Notes: generated by a model from the sequence alone, not told the origin. 64,000 nucleotides of DNA from Ceriagrion tenellum (GCA_963169105.1 OY720641.1:4417258-4481257); one strand, 5' to 3'; numbered from the stretch's first letter, positions 12,432 through 24,956 are shown. Program-made: numbers and translations.

Positions 12432-12997
12432 CGTGTCTTAATGATGTGGATATGTTTGTCTCCATGTATGCATTGTGTTAATTTTGACTGCTAGGGTAGA
12501 TTCTCAGAGAATATGACGCGAGAAGAGATGGTTGGGTTCAGCCCACGTTAATGCTTGCGTGGGGGGGGGCAGTCTTTCCGGTGACACGCCTAGGAACTCG
12601 CCACCTAGACCAGCTGACAACCGGTTCTCACAGAGTTATGGTTGATTCAATGGGTCACAAGAGAAAGGAGATGTAGTTGAGCAAGTGGGTCGCTAAAATT
12701 TATTGAGAACGTAAATCCTTCTTATCGCAGATATCCGTGGCTGTTCTCGTTCCAAATAGATTAATCCAATCAAATGTCCTCGGCATTGATATTTCAGTTA
12801 ACTTTCAATTTTGAAATTTACATATCCTGTGACTTCTTAATGCAGTATTTGTCTGAACACTTTTGTTTGTCATTTATAAATATTTATTAGTCCTCCGGCG
12901 TGGATGAACTACTCAAGCCTTTAATGTGAAAGATCTTTTTATTATCAATTTTAATGCCAAATTCTTTTGGTTTCATTTTTGACGTGAATTGAGTGTG
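12432..12997. other. Unassigned sequence
   Basis: Nothing recognisable apart from a G homopolymer near 12560. There are no frames of note. Confidence 0.4.
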
Positions 12998-13671
12998 CAG
13001 GGTAATCGTCAGGGAAAACCTGGAATTGTCAGGGAATCTTGAATTTATGGAAAAGTCAGTGAATTCTCGTTATAGTCAGAGAGATACTGGAATAGGAATC
13101 CTCGTTATTCTTCTAACATTACCTGCGCTTATTAGCCAGTCTTTCCCGCCATTTATTTCACCAACTAAAACTAACGTCCTTCGCTGACGTGCATGGAATA
13201 AGCACCATCAATTCGTGGAGTAATTAGTTGTGAATCTTAGTTATTTAGTTGTGAATCAGACGTACAATATAATACTTGTGTATATCCTTATTGCGATATT
13301 TGCCCAGTTGTGTTGAAAATCATGATCACAATGTATTACGCTCATCACAAGGCATGTGAGGCTATGTTGTACGGAAAATTTTACCTAGCGTTTTTTTTCT
13401 TTACCTTCCGAAACTCAGGTCGAGAAGTAGCTGCTGGAGAACACTAGCTCGTAGTTAATACAATAATACAATACAAAAAAAAATAGTTAACAAACAGTTC
13501 TAAAAATACGAGACGATGATTAGAAAATTTTAAACTGCCGTAGAAAATTTAATTCAGCAGAAAAAATATTCCAATAATTGGAGACTTTTTGACGATCGGT
13601 CAGAGAAATTGGTAAACCATGAGGGAAAAGTCAGGGGAAGATCATGGAATTTGAAAATTGGAGCCACCCTG
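12998..13671 (+). mobile_element. Non-autonomous CAGGG-ended element (hAT-like)
   Basis: The left end begins CAGGGTaatc and the right end finishes ggagccACCCTG, giving a short inverted terminus CAGGGT. Both ends are rich in the word gtcagggaa and variants (gtcagggaaaacctgg, tcagggaat, aagtcaggggaag), as expected of one subterminal-repeat element. The interior is AT-rich and non-coding. hAT transposons typically begin CAGGG and make 8-bp target duplications; I could not see a clean 8-bp duplication here (left flank tgagtgtg, right flank ttgtgaaa). The unit could instead be two remnants of another repeat. Confidence 0.4.
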
Positions 13672-14634
13672 TTGTGAAACTAAGTAGTTTTTCATTAACA
13701 CTGCAAAATATTTTCCGATTATATGATTTATTATCAGTCGGTTACAAATAATTGAGTGGAAAATTCTAAGCTGTCATCGTCGTGTATTTTTATCCGCTCC
13801 AGCTTGCTCATCGACCCTTGTTGACATAATGCCGAGTAGTTCATTTTACGTGGATTAGTGTTGGTTGTTCCGTTATAAAAATTTCTTTTTCGTCCGTAGG
13901 ACAAGCTAAAATGAAATAGATGGAGTTTATAATTTGTATATATTTCAGTAGTTCCGATTGATTATTTCTTTTGTTATTTACGGTCTTTTGGACATATGAC
14001 TGTTGTTTACTGCGCACTTCTGCTGTTACCGCACATCCTTTCTACTGGTGCCGTTGTATGTTTGTTACCAAATATTAAAAAGTCCTTCATCTGATAAATT
14101 TTGGATTTTTCTCTTTTATTTGGTAAGTTTTTACATTATTTTAACGAGCATTGAATTTTTGCGCTCCCATTTCGCTATCCTGGATCCTCTCCCTTCTTAA
14201 CGTTGAAGTCGAGTTGTTGATTGAGGCGATAATGATTTTGCCTATAAATAGAGGGCTTGAATTCGCAACTACGTTTTAAGTACCATTCCATCACTGAAAT
14301 ATAAACAATATATATTCTCAGCAATATTTTTTAAATATTTTATAGGTAATGCATGCATGGGGTGTGATAATAATAAATATTCATGGAATTTATTATCGCA
14401 ATTTTACTTCAGTGGTAATGGTTCTCCATATAGTTAAGCCTGAAAACATCGAATATGTCGTTTTTGACTGATGGAAATGGCGTTGGATTGGTTAGCGAGT
14501 GTAATAGTAAGTTTATTTTTCCTTACATGTGAAAGGTTTAATAATACTTATAGTGGTGAATATGCGTGGTCATTATATTTGGGTCAGATCTTCGATTGCT
14601 TTGACCCTAAGAAAACCAATACAACCTCTCTAGC
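13672..14634. other. Unassigned AT-rich sequence
   Basis: No gene or repeat recognised. One 65-codon frame (14003-14200) is hydrophobic from base composition only. Confidence 0.4.
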
Positions 14635-14805
14635 AATGGTATGAGATTCTTATTTATAAATGTAGAGCAGCTTTATTGGCTGACAAGTGACGCATAGCTT
14701 TCTTGTCAACGGTTTTACAAAGGTGTATGATATTTTTATTTATAAATGTCGAGCAGCTCAAACGGCTGAAATGGGATGCATTGTTTTCTTTTCAACAATT
14801 TCCCT
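14635..14805. repeat. Tandem duplication, two units of about 86 bp
   Basis: The word atgaNattNttatttataaatgt followed by gagcagct occurs at 14641 and again at 14727, a period of 86. Both units continue through a shared ggctgaNNNgN(g)atgca..tttcttNtcaac segment. A weaker third relative (ttcttttttattcataaaggtag) lies at about 14848-14872. The duplication is non-coding and diverged. Confidence 0.6.
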
Positions 14806-15594
14806 CATTGAAATATTTACGAAGTATGGCTACATGGCTACAAAGCTTCTTTTTTATTCATAAAGGTAGCCAAAAGAGGTCATCAGTATGTACTATACGT
14901 CTATTCTTACGAAAATGGTTAGTTGAAGGGAACGGAGGCAATCATTTTAACGGACAGTAGTTACATGTTTCTGATGTCATGCCAAATCCGGCCATCTCAG
15001 CAATTCTTGAGGATCTAGGAATCCTAGAGCGGTGAATTGTATCCCCTTCTTGTCTATCCTAGGTTACATAATGGGAAACGCCTTGCATTTCCGTGTCTGA
15101 TTCCGACTCCAGAGCCTGTTCTTCTTCCTCATTCCATGTGGGTCTGTTTTTCGTCACTCCCACTCTCGAGATAAATTGTTATAGGAGCAGAAGTTCCTAA
15201 AGAGCCTTTATATCCCCGAGGTCTCCACGGACTCAGGCTCGCTTGCTCCTGTGGTTCGTTCACTCGGCGATAAATTTTCATTACCACTTACGAGGCCATC
15301 AGCACGAGGAGAACCGGAGAACGGTCTAGTTTTCTTCGTCTTACTTAAAGACGTCTTTGAACTACGTTTTCGGCTTCCTCACCATTGCATAGGAAGAGAT
15401 TCGTGTTGCAGAATCGTCCCCGTGGGCCAACATTCCCACTTTTAAAGTCTCCAGAGAATTAATTAGGTAGATATTTATCCAGTGAACATAGGATAGGCTT
15501 TCGGATCAAAAATTGAATGAGATATTGTACCACGATCCAAGAACGTCGTGAGCGCTTTGAACCCAGATCAAAAACCTTTACTAGCTATATATTA
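14806..15594. other. Unassigned sequence
   Basis: No gene or repeat recognised. A frame of 64 codons at 15251-15445 has no recognisable domain. Confidence 0.4.
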
Positions 15595-15950
15595 GGAAAA
15601 GCCTTCCCTTTCGTAAATAACTATTACGAGCTGACAGAAGAGGCAATAGATTTGCTAAAAGGACAAGGCTTGGAGACGTTAGAGATTCGGAGGCTGCACG
15701 CAATGCTTTATTTGCTTAAAAAATATTAATACAAACAGTCTCTCTAACGTTGATGGCACTACTAAAGAGTTTCTCATGTTTTCGAAATTGTCTCTTGATA
15801 GGTATTTGCAATTTTTGGTTATGCGTCTATAGCCTTTGGTTACATTAATAACGTATAGTGTAATGCACATGGGAGATAAAACACCCTCTTCCACTCACCT
15901 TTAAGGTGGCTTGCTGGGTATCATGTAGGTGTCACCCCGGCCATAAGCCC
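15595..15950 (+). mobile_element. LINE 3' fragment with shared tail (family 2)
   Basis: The frame ending at 15729 reads FVNNYYELTEEAIDLLKGQG then LETLEIRRLHAMLYLLKKY. This matches the last part of a LINE reverse transcriptase, and the local copy at 41580-42378 has the same W/L-ETL-E-x-RRLHARLGL pattern. A 3' untranslated region follows and ends near 15905-15935 in ggtggcttgctgggtatcatgtaggtgt, the tail shared with the other family 2 elements. The copy is strongly 5'-truncated and non-functional. Confidence 0.65.
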
Positions 15951-17741
15951 TTTCGGTGGCTCCTAGGGTAATAGGCCGGGGTATTTGTCTCCTTTTGTCC
16001 TTTCTTTAACCAGCATTTATCCATTTATCAATGTATTCTACATTCTATTACCTCTCAATAAGCCCTTTCTGTGTCACACATGTCATCTCCATCGTATTTC
16101 CCCATCAGTCTTCTTTCATTTCCCATTATATCCAATACGTTTGTACAACTCTCTCCACTCAGCTTACTCTTCCCATCCTTCTAGCTTTCCCGCTTTTCAT
16201 ATCATTTTGTTATAATTTCCTCCTTTCGTGGCAACCAAGTTTCTTAGCTATTAAATGACGCACTTTGCGGGAGTGGAAAATGCTTAATTCGTTCCTATAA
16301 TACTTAACAACTATTGAGTTGGGTAAAGATGAGCATTCGACCCCAAATATAACTCTTTGCTCACTGTTCCGCTTAGAATTTGCCCTATTGTGGCGATATT
16401 CCGTTCATATTGAATTATATCACCTAATATTATTATTTGTGGTAATTTCTCTTTATGCTGCTAAGTAGAAATACCAGAATGAAGTATAACCAACAGAAAA
16501 TAACGATGATCTCACTCTTATAGTCTTGTGAGAGTCCCAATTTCTAGATGAACTAGTATGTTGATATATTATTATTGAATCCTAATATAACAGCAATCAT
16601 GCAGTGGTTATTCTGAATTATTTTATTAGTGCCACCTACTCTGGGTGGTTCTGGGCGAGAAATTCCAAAGGAATTTAAATAAAATGTAAAGCCTACAAGC
16701 ATAACAATATCGTGAAGCCATCTTAGAAAATGTCCAACTTACGTATGTTTTTTCGCTACTTGACAACATATTTTTTAATCACTTGAACAACACTTACTAA
16801 ATTACTGAGTAATTACAAATGTGAAATTTACTTAATGTCCATTGAAAGTGCTGTATGAAAATGAATTTATTTAAATCTCGTTTTTCATTTTCCTCTCCAT
16901 TTTCCATGGCCTGTGCGATAATAATCATTTGCCCTTAGCGACGACCCACAATCTGGGGTATGCACAGACGTGGATCCCTATGTTCCACTTTACCGCTTGA
17001 TTTGTTTGAAACAGACCTCGAAGCGGAAGAAGTTTCCTTTTTCCTTTCTTCCCTGTTTCTCATTCCTCCTCCACTTACATCTTCCTCGCTCTCTACTTTT
17101 CCCTCACCCCCGTTCTCATGTACTTCTCCGATCTCCCGTCCCCCAAGGGGGCGCTGTTGCACGATTTCCCGCTTGGGGGCACTGCCGAAGCTCTCGCCGA
17201 AAAACCCGCCCGCTCCGGAGCATGTGGTCCTCCTTATTTTTTCCATTCCTTCTTTTTCTGTTTGTTCCATTTTTCCCGAGCGAGAAATGGCGTCAAGTTT
17301 TTTGTTCGTATTCAGTCGGAGCTTAAGTCGTTCACCGTTTCTCACTCCTCTCTCATCTTCATAAGCTCTCTTCATTGCCTCGGCTTCCGCAATCCCGATG
17401 CAGATCGCCGGATTTCACGTTTTAAAACCGTTCATTTTCATCCGGGCTGAGTTATTTTTCAAATAGGTCTTTATTTAATTGGGGAGCCAAGTGAGATACT
17501 CATGTGATTCCCGGTATTTTACCCTCCAGCGGGTCGAATAAATACCTAATTGTACGGCACCCGCCTCTATTTTGTTGCGTAAACCGGAGGGTCTCAAAGG
17601 AAGTAATCGGGAGAAGAGCCTGTGATTACATTTAATTACAAGAAATGATTTTGCCTCACTTCTGAATTAAGAATGCCAACTAGAATCGGAATATTCCTGT
17701 ATGGCAGGTTTATAACGTTTTTCTGAGAACAGGATTTTTTT
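15951..17741. other. Unassigned; CT-rich 15985-16250 and CpG-rich 16960-17440
   Basis: The first part is pyrimidine-rich simple sequence that opens overlapping 75-76-codon frames by composition. The second patch (16960-17440) is GC- and CpG-rich, with four overlapping frames of 110-146 codons on both strands, none with a domain I recognise. A degraded exon or CpG-rich regulatory patch cannot be excluded. The sequence between them is AT-rich and featureless. Confidence 0.35.
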
Positions 17742-18024
17742 CCCTTTGAGTGCGGAATGACGTGATATCACGTCATGGTTGTCTTTACGCTGGTGCTGAT
17801 GACGTGATATCACGTCATGGTCGTCTTTACGCCGGTTCTGATGACGTGATATAACGTCAAGGGTACCGTGAGTGTTATGCAGCTTTCACTTTAGGGAACT
17901 TTCACTATTGGGCTCCCTTAGTGAAAGCTGGAACACTCACGGTAACCATGACATTATATCACGTCATCAGCACCGGCGTAAAGATAACCACGACGTGATA
18001 TTACGTCATGTCGCACTCAAAGGG
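17742..18024. mobile_element. piggyBac-like MITE with palindrome-array arms
   Basis: The ends are CCCTTTGAGTGCG (left) and its complement CGCACTCAAAGGG (right), directly followed by TTAA at 18025-18028. CCC..GGG termini with a TTAA target are the piggyBac signature; the left TTAA appears mutated to TTTT. The arms contain an 18-bp palindrome, TGACGTGATATCACGTCA, with two exact copies at 17758 and 17800 and close variants at 17842, 17949 and 17991. The start-to-start period is exactly 42 bp within each arm. The left arm has three units and the right arm two. The inner arms (accgtgagtgtt, gctttcact) are also inverted around about 17903. No transposase is encoded; a source element elsewhere is inferred. 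Confidence 0.8.
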
Positions 18025-18028
18025 TTAA

Positions 18029-20162
18029 AACACGTATTGGAAGCTTTGAATGAAACGTATCACAAAAAGAAATTTCTTGAACAAAGTTTATTAAAAAATT
18101 GCTTCAATATTTTCAGTCATGAGAACAGTTTATCCAAATGGGATTCACAATTCCTAATAGCTATAATATTTAGACAAAATCTATTTTCCCCAAATGAATT
18201 TCTTAAAGTCAAAGCAGTTAAAACAAAAATGTAAGTTTTAGGGTTTAAAAGATATTTCCCGAATCTTCTTGAGCCAAATGTCCGCAATTTCTCTGGGAAG
18301 GATAAAATTTACTCTAGTACCGAGGAAATTTTGGTCGTCGTGGAGAGCTAAATTAGAAAGAATAGGCTTCGTATTCAATTGAGAATGTAGCCTATAGCGG
18401 CCTGTTGCCTCTTAGTAATGTCTCTTCGTATAGTTCCCTCCTCCAACAGGACGCACTGAGTGGGCGGAAGAAGAGCACGGAGCGCAATCGTATTCTAGGT
18501 CCCATTAACGGATGCTTGGTATTGCCAGCCTTGTGAACTGCTAATAACAGCAAATGTAACTTTCAGTTTTAGCAGACATCATTCGAGTTTTACTCACATC
18601 TAGATAATTCGAGGGAAGTCAAAACGCTGACGCGAATGGTAATGTCGAGTGAGCAAACCATTCTAACAGTGTGAAACCATATAAAAACATTGATATTCTG
18701 AGATAATGGAGTAAGATATTTGAATAAACCCTTATAATGAAACTAAATTTTTTACATAATGTTTTTGAAAATTGTGCGATGTGAGTTCATCACAGTAAAC
18801 TAAATTTTATTCAATAAACCCGCAATTTCTCTGCCACGAGTTGGGTCATCTTCCTGAGTACCTACTAATAAAGTTCTAAGGTATCTTCGGATGTTTTAAT
18901 TATTCTAGAAAAAAAACTGAAAGCATATCTCAAGCTAAGTGACAGTAAACTGATTTTTTATGCAGGCTGCAGTTGGAATTCAAAATATGGTACTGTCCTT
19001 CGATCAAATGGTTAACAAACGTTACCATTGAAATGTGTATCCAATGTATTCCAGTATGTATTTTACCGACAACTTTTTTATTCGTTAGGAATTCATTAAT
19101 ATCCCTGATTTAACTTAATCCAATAAGTAAGTTTTATAATCGTTTTATAAACGACAGATATTTCCAGTCTATGCGGTTGTGTCAATTTGCTTCCATTTTC
19201 TCGCTTTCTCCCTTTTATTTCCAAATAATTAAGAGTAATTTTTCCCTCTGAAACACATGCACATTAAAGCACATACTTGGGAATTTTTCGCTCAAAAGAG
19301 CTGGGGGAAAAATTTGTTTTCGTTGGTGTAAATATTTTTAAGCGATGAATCGGAAGTTCTAAACGCCCGTATGTACCCCTTGTAATCTTAGTTGGATTTT
19401 GGCTATCGCGTTTGTTGCTTTTTTCGCTTAGATGCCATGAAACTTCATCTTTTGTATGATTGATAGGTTACATTTTTTCCTTCACATTGAAAAGAGAAAT
19501 GATTTGTTGAGAAATTTTCTCAACATGTACCTACTCAGATTAATTTTTTTATTCCACCCCGCGTGTTTGAAATGGGCATGGCACGTTGGTGGCAGTCATT
19601 AGTGAGCGTTAATCACGTGAAATACACGAATTTTCGTGTGTTCCATTGCCTCCGGTACAAAAACGATAGCATAACACGGTGGCAATGAGGCGGAAAACCT
19701 CGACGACATAAAGAGTCGTGAAACAGTAGAGCTCTTATGAGGAAATTATCCGTGCCCTTGAGCAAGTGGTGGTATTTTTTTACTACGCAGTCTGCTTAGA
19801 GAAAAAAGGAAATCTTTTTCGAGTGTTTATCTCCTTGACGACGGCAGCTTTCTCACATTGCATGAAACTTCGACCCTCCCCAGTGTAATGCGCTTATGTC
19901 TCGCGCGCCCTCCCGCAGGCCGAGAAGTTGTAGAAAGATGCGTGGTCCGGGACTTTTTTATCCTATTTTCGATGCGCTACTCCTTGTTAGAGGGGAGACA
20001 TCAATCTACGTCTATATGGTGTATTAAAGGCCACTGAGAGAGTGTGCATGGAATGGGATGAGTTTTCAACAAACACACAATGTAACATGTAAAATTTTAA
20101 CCACATAAGCTTAGGATGCAAGGATTCATTTGACATCTTTAGCTCGTGATACACTCCGGATT
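18029..20162. other. Unassigned AT-rich sequence
   Basis: A short word, cgcaatttctctg, occurs at about 18282 and 18823, each near a gaagatg or atcttcc word, hinting at two remnants of one repeat. Otherwise no gene, element or RNA is recognised. Confidence 0.35.
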
Positions 20163-20412
20163 AAAATAAGGAAAGCATCGTGGGTTGGCTATATTCTCAG
20201 ACATGCAGGGTATATCGCTAACATGCTGGAGGGTACAGTGGAAGGGAGGAACTATAGGGGCAGGCCTTGACTGGAATATACTGGACAGATTTTGGAAGAG
20301 CTGGGATGTACCTCATACCACCAAATGAAGGAGTTGGCCCTGGACAGAGGAGAATGGAGGAGAATTGTTGCTGCTAACCAATCCTAGGATTGTAACCAGA
20401 AGAAGAAGAAGA
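20163..20412 (+). mobile_element. LINE 3' fragment, RT C-terminus and 3' tail
   Basis: The frame reads IRKASWVGYILRHAGYIANM, then LEGTVEGRNYRGRP, a TGA, and LEYTGQILEELGC..QMKELALDRGEWRRIVAANQS. This is the characteristic end of LINE reverse transcriptases (W-x-GH-x-LRH, G-x-RxRGRP, D-R-x-x-WR). It is broken by an in-frame stop, so dead. The 3' end carries a perfect 14-bp palindrome, caatcctaggattg (20379-20392), followed by a short gaagaagaagaag tail. Related 3' ends lie at 35615 and 57830 on the minus strand. Confidence 0.75.
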
Positions 20413-21639
20413 CACCCCAGATTAATATTTAGGCGTAATTGGTGGGACCGTTAAGTCCATATCCTGTCGTAGCTATCTGGCTGATACAGCAGCAGCACGG
20501 GAGCGCATTGTGCGCTAAGTTACTGTGGATTGGAATCGGAGCATCCTTGTTTGGCGTCGGACCTTCGCCGACTGGACGAAATTAAACATGTCCGCGCACG
20601 CTCATCGCGGATTGGAAATGTATTTTCTACCTTTTGAAAAACGTTGGCCTACCGATCGCACAGGTCCGACTGGTGAGTACGACTCAGACAAACTTAGACC
20701 AGTTTGTAGAGGTTCTCAAAGTGTTTTTTGAAGTCATCATGGCAAAAGTCAAGTTTGATTGGGCACCAATTTTTTAGATTAATTTGGCGAAGTAAGCAAT
20801 GCGCTAGAATGTTGAATTTACAGGGGCTACTTAGCTGGGGTATAGCTCTTTCCAAGTTACATTTATACCGTAGCTGAAATACATACGTACCAATCACGCC
20901 GTACCCTTTCGGGGTAGGCACAGTCACAATGTTTCACTCATAAATATATATTTGTATTTACCTAACTCTGTTTCAATAATTTTCTCCATACTGACCTATC
21001 CTTGCAAAACCTCTTTAGCCTCATTTACCCCCATGCACTGCTTCATACGCGCCCTCCTGTTTATAAGACTCCCAATATTCCTCCTCCTAAGAATTTCCTC
21101 AACCACATTGAACCACAACTTTCTCGGCCTATTTCTACCTCTCGCACCATTCAATCTACTCTCATATATCTGTTTCTCGCACCATTCCTTTCACTGTTAT
21201 ATATAATATATATTTAAGCAGTTTACATAATATTCAATATGCAAAAATTAAACATTATTATGCACTAATCATAAGCATATACTTCCTAACTAATATTTAA
21301 ACCATATATTAATTTTTAAAATTCAAGTCTAATTATTGCCAGCTCAATTACCTTGGTTACTTTCCATACAACGAAATTAGTTTAGCCTAAACCATATTTA
21401 CAGTGCTTTGAATGTTTAACAGTTGAAATTTGTTTATTTAAACAATATCATTTTAATAATTACACTCAATTTGCTGTTATTTTAGAAAAATTTCCTAAGA
21501 TTCCAATTCGTCATATTTGGTTCGTAGGTGCCAAAAATTAGTACCGAGAGTAATTTTTCTTCTGTGTTCTAAAATGTCCCTTGTAATATTAAGTTACTTA
21601 TTTTTTCGCGCATTTGCGTCAGTGCTAAATTCCACTTTC
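20413..21639. other. Unassigned sequence
   Basis: No gene recognised. 20940-21230 is AT/pyrimidine-rich with overlapping frames of 71-84 codons. No recognisable element. Confidence 0.35.
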
Positions 21640-21800
21640 TTAGGCGAGATGTTTTAGAACAGCATATTCAAATGATACATATTTAAAAAATAAAATTATC
21701 ATTAGTTGTTCCTGATGATGACCGCTAGTCAGTGGAAGCACGTGTCGTACGAGTTTAAAAAATAAAGTTGACGGTACGTTATCCTTTGTGTATCATTTTT
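21640..21800 (+). repeat. Fold-back-class terminal repeat with hammerhead-like core
   Basis: It shares ccactttctYaggcgagatNttNtagaacagcatatt (from about 21630) with the left flank of the inverted repeat at 36452, so both belong to one family. Its core has an exact CTGATGA (21712-21718), then a short potential hairpin, GAAG (21735-21738), the self-complementary CACGTG (21739-21744) and TC. Stem I pairing is not convincing and GAAA has become GAAG, so this copy is probably inactive. A Penelope-type terminal repeat is the likely source. Confidence 0.45.
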
Positions 21801-22420
21801 AAGTTCTAAATTGAAGTTGGTAAAGACCTCCTTGTTTGCGACTTGCAAAGGGAGCGAGAGAATCCGTTTCCCGACGCAAGATTACGAGATGTCTTCCCTT
21901 CTTAGGAATCGTCGTAAATGAAAGTGAGAAGGGGATGCTGGGAAGGGGATTCCGTCCATGCCATCTGTTTGCCACCCGGTGCCGATTCAACATGGCGTCC
22001 CTTTCCTACCCCTCATACTTCTCGTCTCCTTTCACTCAGTCGCGCACTCATCACTCTTTCCTTCACCATTCTACGTTTCCCGTCCCACGAGAACCTTCCC
22101 CCGATTCCTCGTGATAAAAACATGAGCGCATCGAAAACGACCCTCACATGTGTGTGCGTCAATGATTCTACTTGGCTGACTGAATCCTCCCGCGAAGCTT
22201 CAATCGAAGGCCCGGATCCTGCGCTGCGCTGTGCGACGAGAATCGATCGAGAACGATCGAGAATCTTTCCGGAAATTTCTCCATCGCTTTAAGCACCATG
22301 ATAGATGGCGATGTAAAAAAATGGTTTAACCGATAAAAATTGTCTTTGTAAGAAGAATTTTTTAAAATTTATCCTTTAAACCAATATGGTAAATTATGAG
22401 ATAATATATGTCACATTTTT
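21801..22420. other. Unassigned; CpG-rich patch with overlapping frames
   Basis: 21836-22292 is CpG-rich and holds two overlapping plus-strand frames (92 and 124 codons) and an opposing 64-codon frame. None resembles a known protein. No splice-bounded exon is convincing. Confidence 0.3.
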
Positions 22421-23080
22421 TAAATCTACGTCTAAATCTACATACTATTCTGCAAGTCACCGCATGGACGTGTGGTTGATGCTGTTTGGTCGTGTAAAGA
22501 TGTAAGGTTTTGGGACAATGGTGTAGTGTATTATGGGAGTGTATTCAGTGGAGCTCAGTTTTTATTGTGGTCGCTTATTTGGCGCGGAAAGAACGAGTTT
22601 TTGTACATTCTGTTCGGAAATGTATCTCTCTTATTTTAGCGCTTCTGTCATACCTAGAGATGTAGTGAGGCGTCATCATAATATTCTCCATGTCGCTCTG
22701 AAACGCACCAGTTCTGAATGTCTGAAGCAGCCTAAGCCTAGCGTGTAGCCTTCGAGTCTATAGGGGCTCCCACCATAATTCCTTTAAAAGTTGTGAAGCT
22801 CTGTATTTTCGCTCGCAGCAGTTTCTAACGAAGCGTGCAAATTTTCTTTATATTTTAATAATTTTTTTAGTTAAATCTTTATGTTTCCAGGGTTCCAAAT
22901 GTTCACGGTGTTTTCGAGGTGTGGCCTACTCAGAGCGAGGTAGCACCTCTCTTTTCCTTTCTCCCCCGAGGACCTTCCTATTATACGCTATACAAAACCT
23001 AGTTTCTTTAAAGCTGTGCCGCATATTGTTTTATGTGTTATCTTCAAGATATATCAGAAGTTAAGGTAATTCGAAAAGGA
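22421..23080 (-). mobile_element. LINE 3' fragment with tail (family 2), minus strand
   Basis: Reverse-complement alignment to 41715-42378 is continuous over about 650 bp. On the minus strand it starts with coding for ITLTSDIS and CGTALKKLGF, passes the degraded HLE-type segment and the cgctaggctt word, and ends in the shared tail cttgcagaatagtatgtagat. Several frameshifts and stops break the frame. The 66-77-codon frames called across it are shadows. Both copies stop in the same 3' tail, as expected for target-primed reverse transcription. Confidence 0.8.
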
Positions 23081-24956
23081 ATCAAGGAAATGGCAAAGTA
23101 GTCCGCTGAAAAGATGATGGTGCGTCGAAGTACGGCAAACAGGTCTTCGGATTGACTGCTGGTAATGATCGCAATCCAATTTATTTTACGCGAGTTTCTC
23201 TCGGAAATGGTTTTGTCATTCTTTAAACCATCTTGACAATAGGTTCTCTTGTGCAAATATTGCGTGAAATAAGAGAGATTAGTGCGAATCTTGTATAGCT
23301 TTGAATTATTCTTCATTTTATAGAGTTAGGTACGAAGTCAAAATAAAATTTTGCTATGTGAAGAGGAGACGTGTTTTTGACAGTTATAGGATGCACATTT
23401 CTGAAAGACGGAGACTTTTATGTACAGATTTTTTTAAAGCGTCAACTCATTTCTATCTTCTTCTTTCAGCGATAAGGTGAGCAACATTTTCCATAGGTGA
23501 GCGACTTTTCATCCGAAGAAATTTCACAAGCTCTGTGCGTATTTGTTACAGTTGTTCTGCAAGATTGATTTCAATTTTACTATGAAAAGAGACCATCTAT
23601 TAAGCAGAAGCAATCACTCCCTGATTGTCATTTTCGGGTTTTTATTTTACGCCCATAATGTGCTGTGGGAAACTGCAAATGTAAAAGCCGTGAGCCCAGC
23701 CATAATCGGAAATTCATTTCCTTTCTTGATAGTTTCACGTAATTCCGCATCTCCACCGTTCTGTTCGGGATCTATTAGATCGATTGATAATTCTTTCCAC
23801 TCACTCAGCGATTCAGTCCCCGTGTATTTTTGGGAAATGGAAGAAGTTGAGGTTGGGAATCGAGGGAAATTTCCCCGGTAAGGCAAACCGTCCCGACGAA
23901 TTCCACTCTGAGGTGAGTTTTTTTGGATCGATCTTTTCTTCTTCCGTCATCAGTGACACGCGATTGGCTGCCCCGTCTACCCGCATCACCCAAACTGAGG
24001 GCAATATCTTCCCTCCTGCCCCACATTTATTGCCCCGGGTGGGTTACATGCGATGGTCACGTTGTTTGTTTTCGGAGAGCGATTACCTCCTGGAGTGAAA
24101 GGTAGCGCCACGCCACGAATTCTGATCTTCGTAACGCACGCCAAGGTCAATGAGCGAGACTTGGTTTATAAAAGTTCTGGGATATGTTTCCATAATTATA
24201 TACCGGCTTGGGGTCACCGGAGAGTGACGGGTTGTGTGTATACGGCGTGAATTGGTTACCCCGCAGTGATTGGTTTCTCGAACTGCGGTCTCTGAAATTC
24301 ACGCCAAGGTCGACAGATGAAAGTCGCTCGTATTTTGGGATGAAAACTAAAGAATAGATATGAATTCAAATTATTCCTAAAAGTCTTCCTCAGGACCTCA
24401 GACCTAAGATCAGATACTATGAGAATTATTTAAACGAAAAATGAATGCTCTTGAGTAATTTTGATCAGTTTTGATCTTGTATCGGGGTTTGATACTCAAA
24501 AGCTTTCAAATGCCCCCACAAATAAAAGTCTATTTTTTTAAGTCCGGAGAGAGTGAAGGCCAGGAGGAGGTCCGAAGAGAGGAAATTGGTCCATCTCTAA
24601 CTATCCATCACAAAATCTTTCACTTGAAATTGAGTTCTAATATGAAAATATAGCGTTCTGAGACCCATATCCGAGTAACATATTTTCTTTTTCCACATGT
24701 GAGGAGTGTGTCCTGAAAGTTACGTGATTTCCCGGCGTTTCCTTATTGTATTAGATCGTACATTAATCGTTATACCCTGTATGTGTAACTTCCGTGCAGG
24801 CAGCTGTAACCCTCAAGTCTCACATTGTAGTATTACCCGTACAGCTACGTCAAACAGTTTCGTTCAACTCTTAGGTCACCTGGTACATACATCCGCTGTC
24901 GTCCCAGCTGGCACTATAGGTTCATTTATACCCCCAAATATGTAATTGGCATCTAC
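23081..24956. other. Unassigned; moderately CpG-rich 23700-24330
   Basis: Overlapping frames of 60-112 codons on both strands between 23540 and 24250 show no recognisable domain. The inferred cause is base composition. No repeats were recognised. Confidence 0.3.

Noticed and set aside
16935..17450. Four overlapping frames of 110-146 codons
   Set aside because: Base composition of a CpG-rich patch removes stops in several frames at once; no family similarity.
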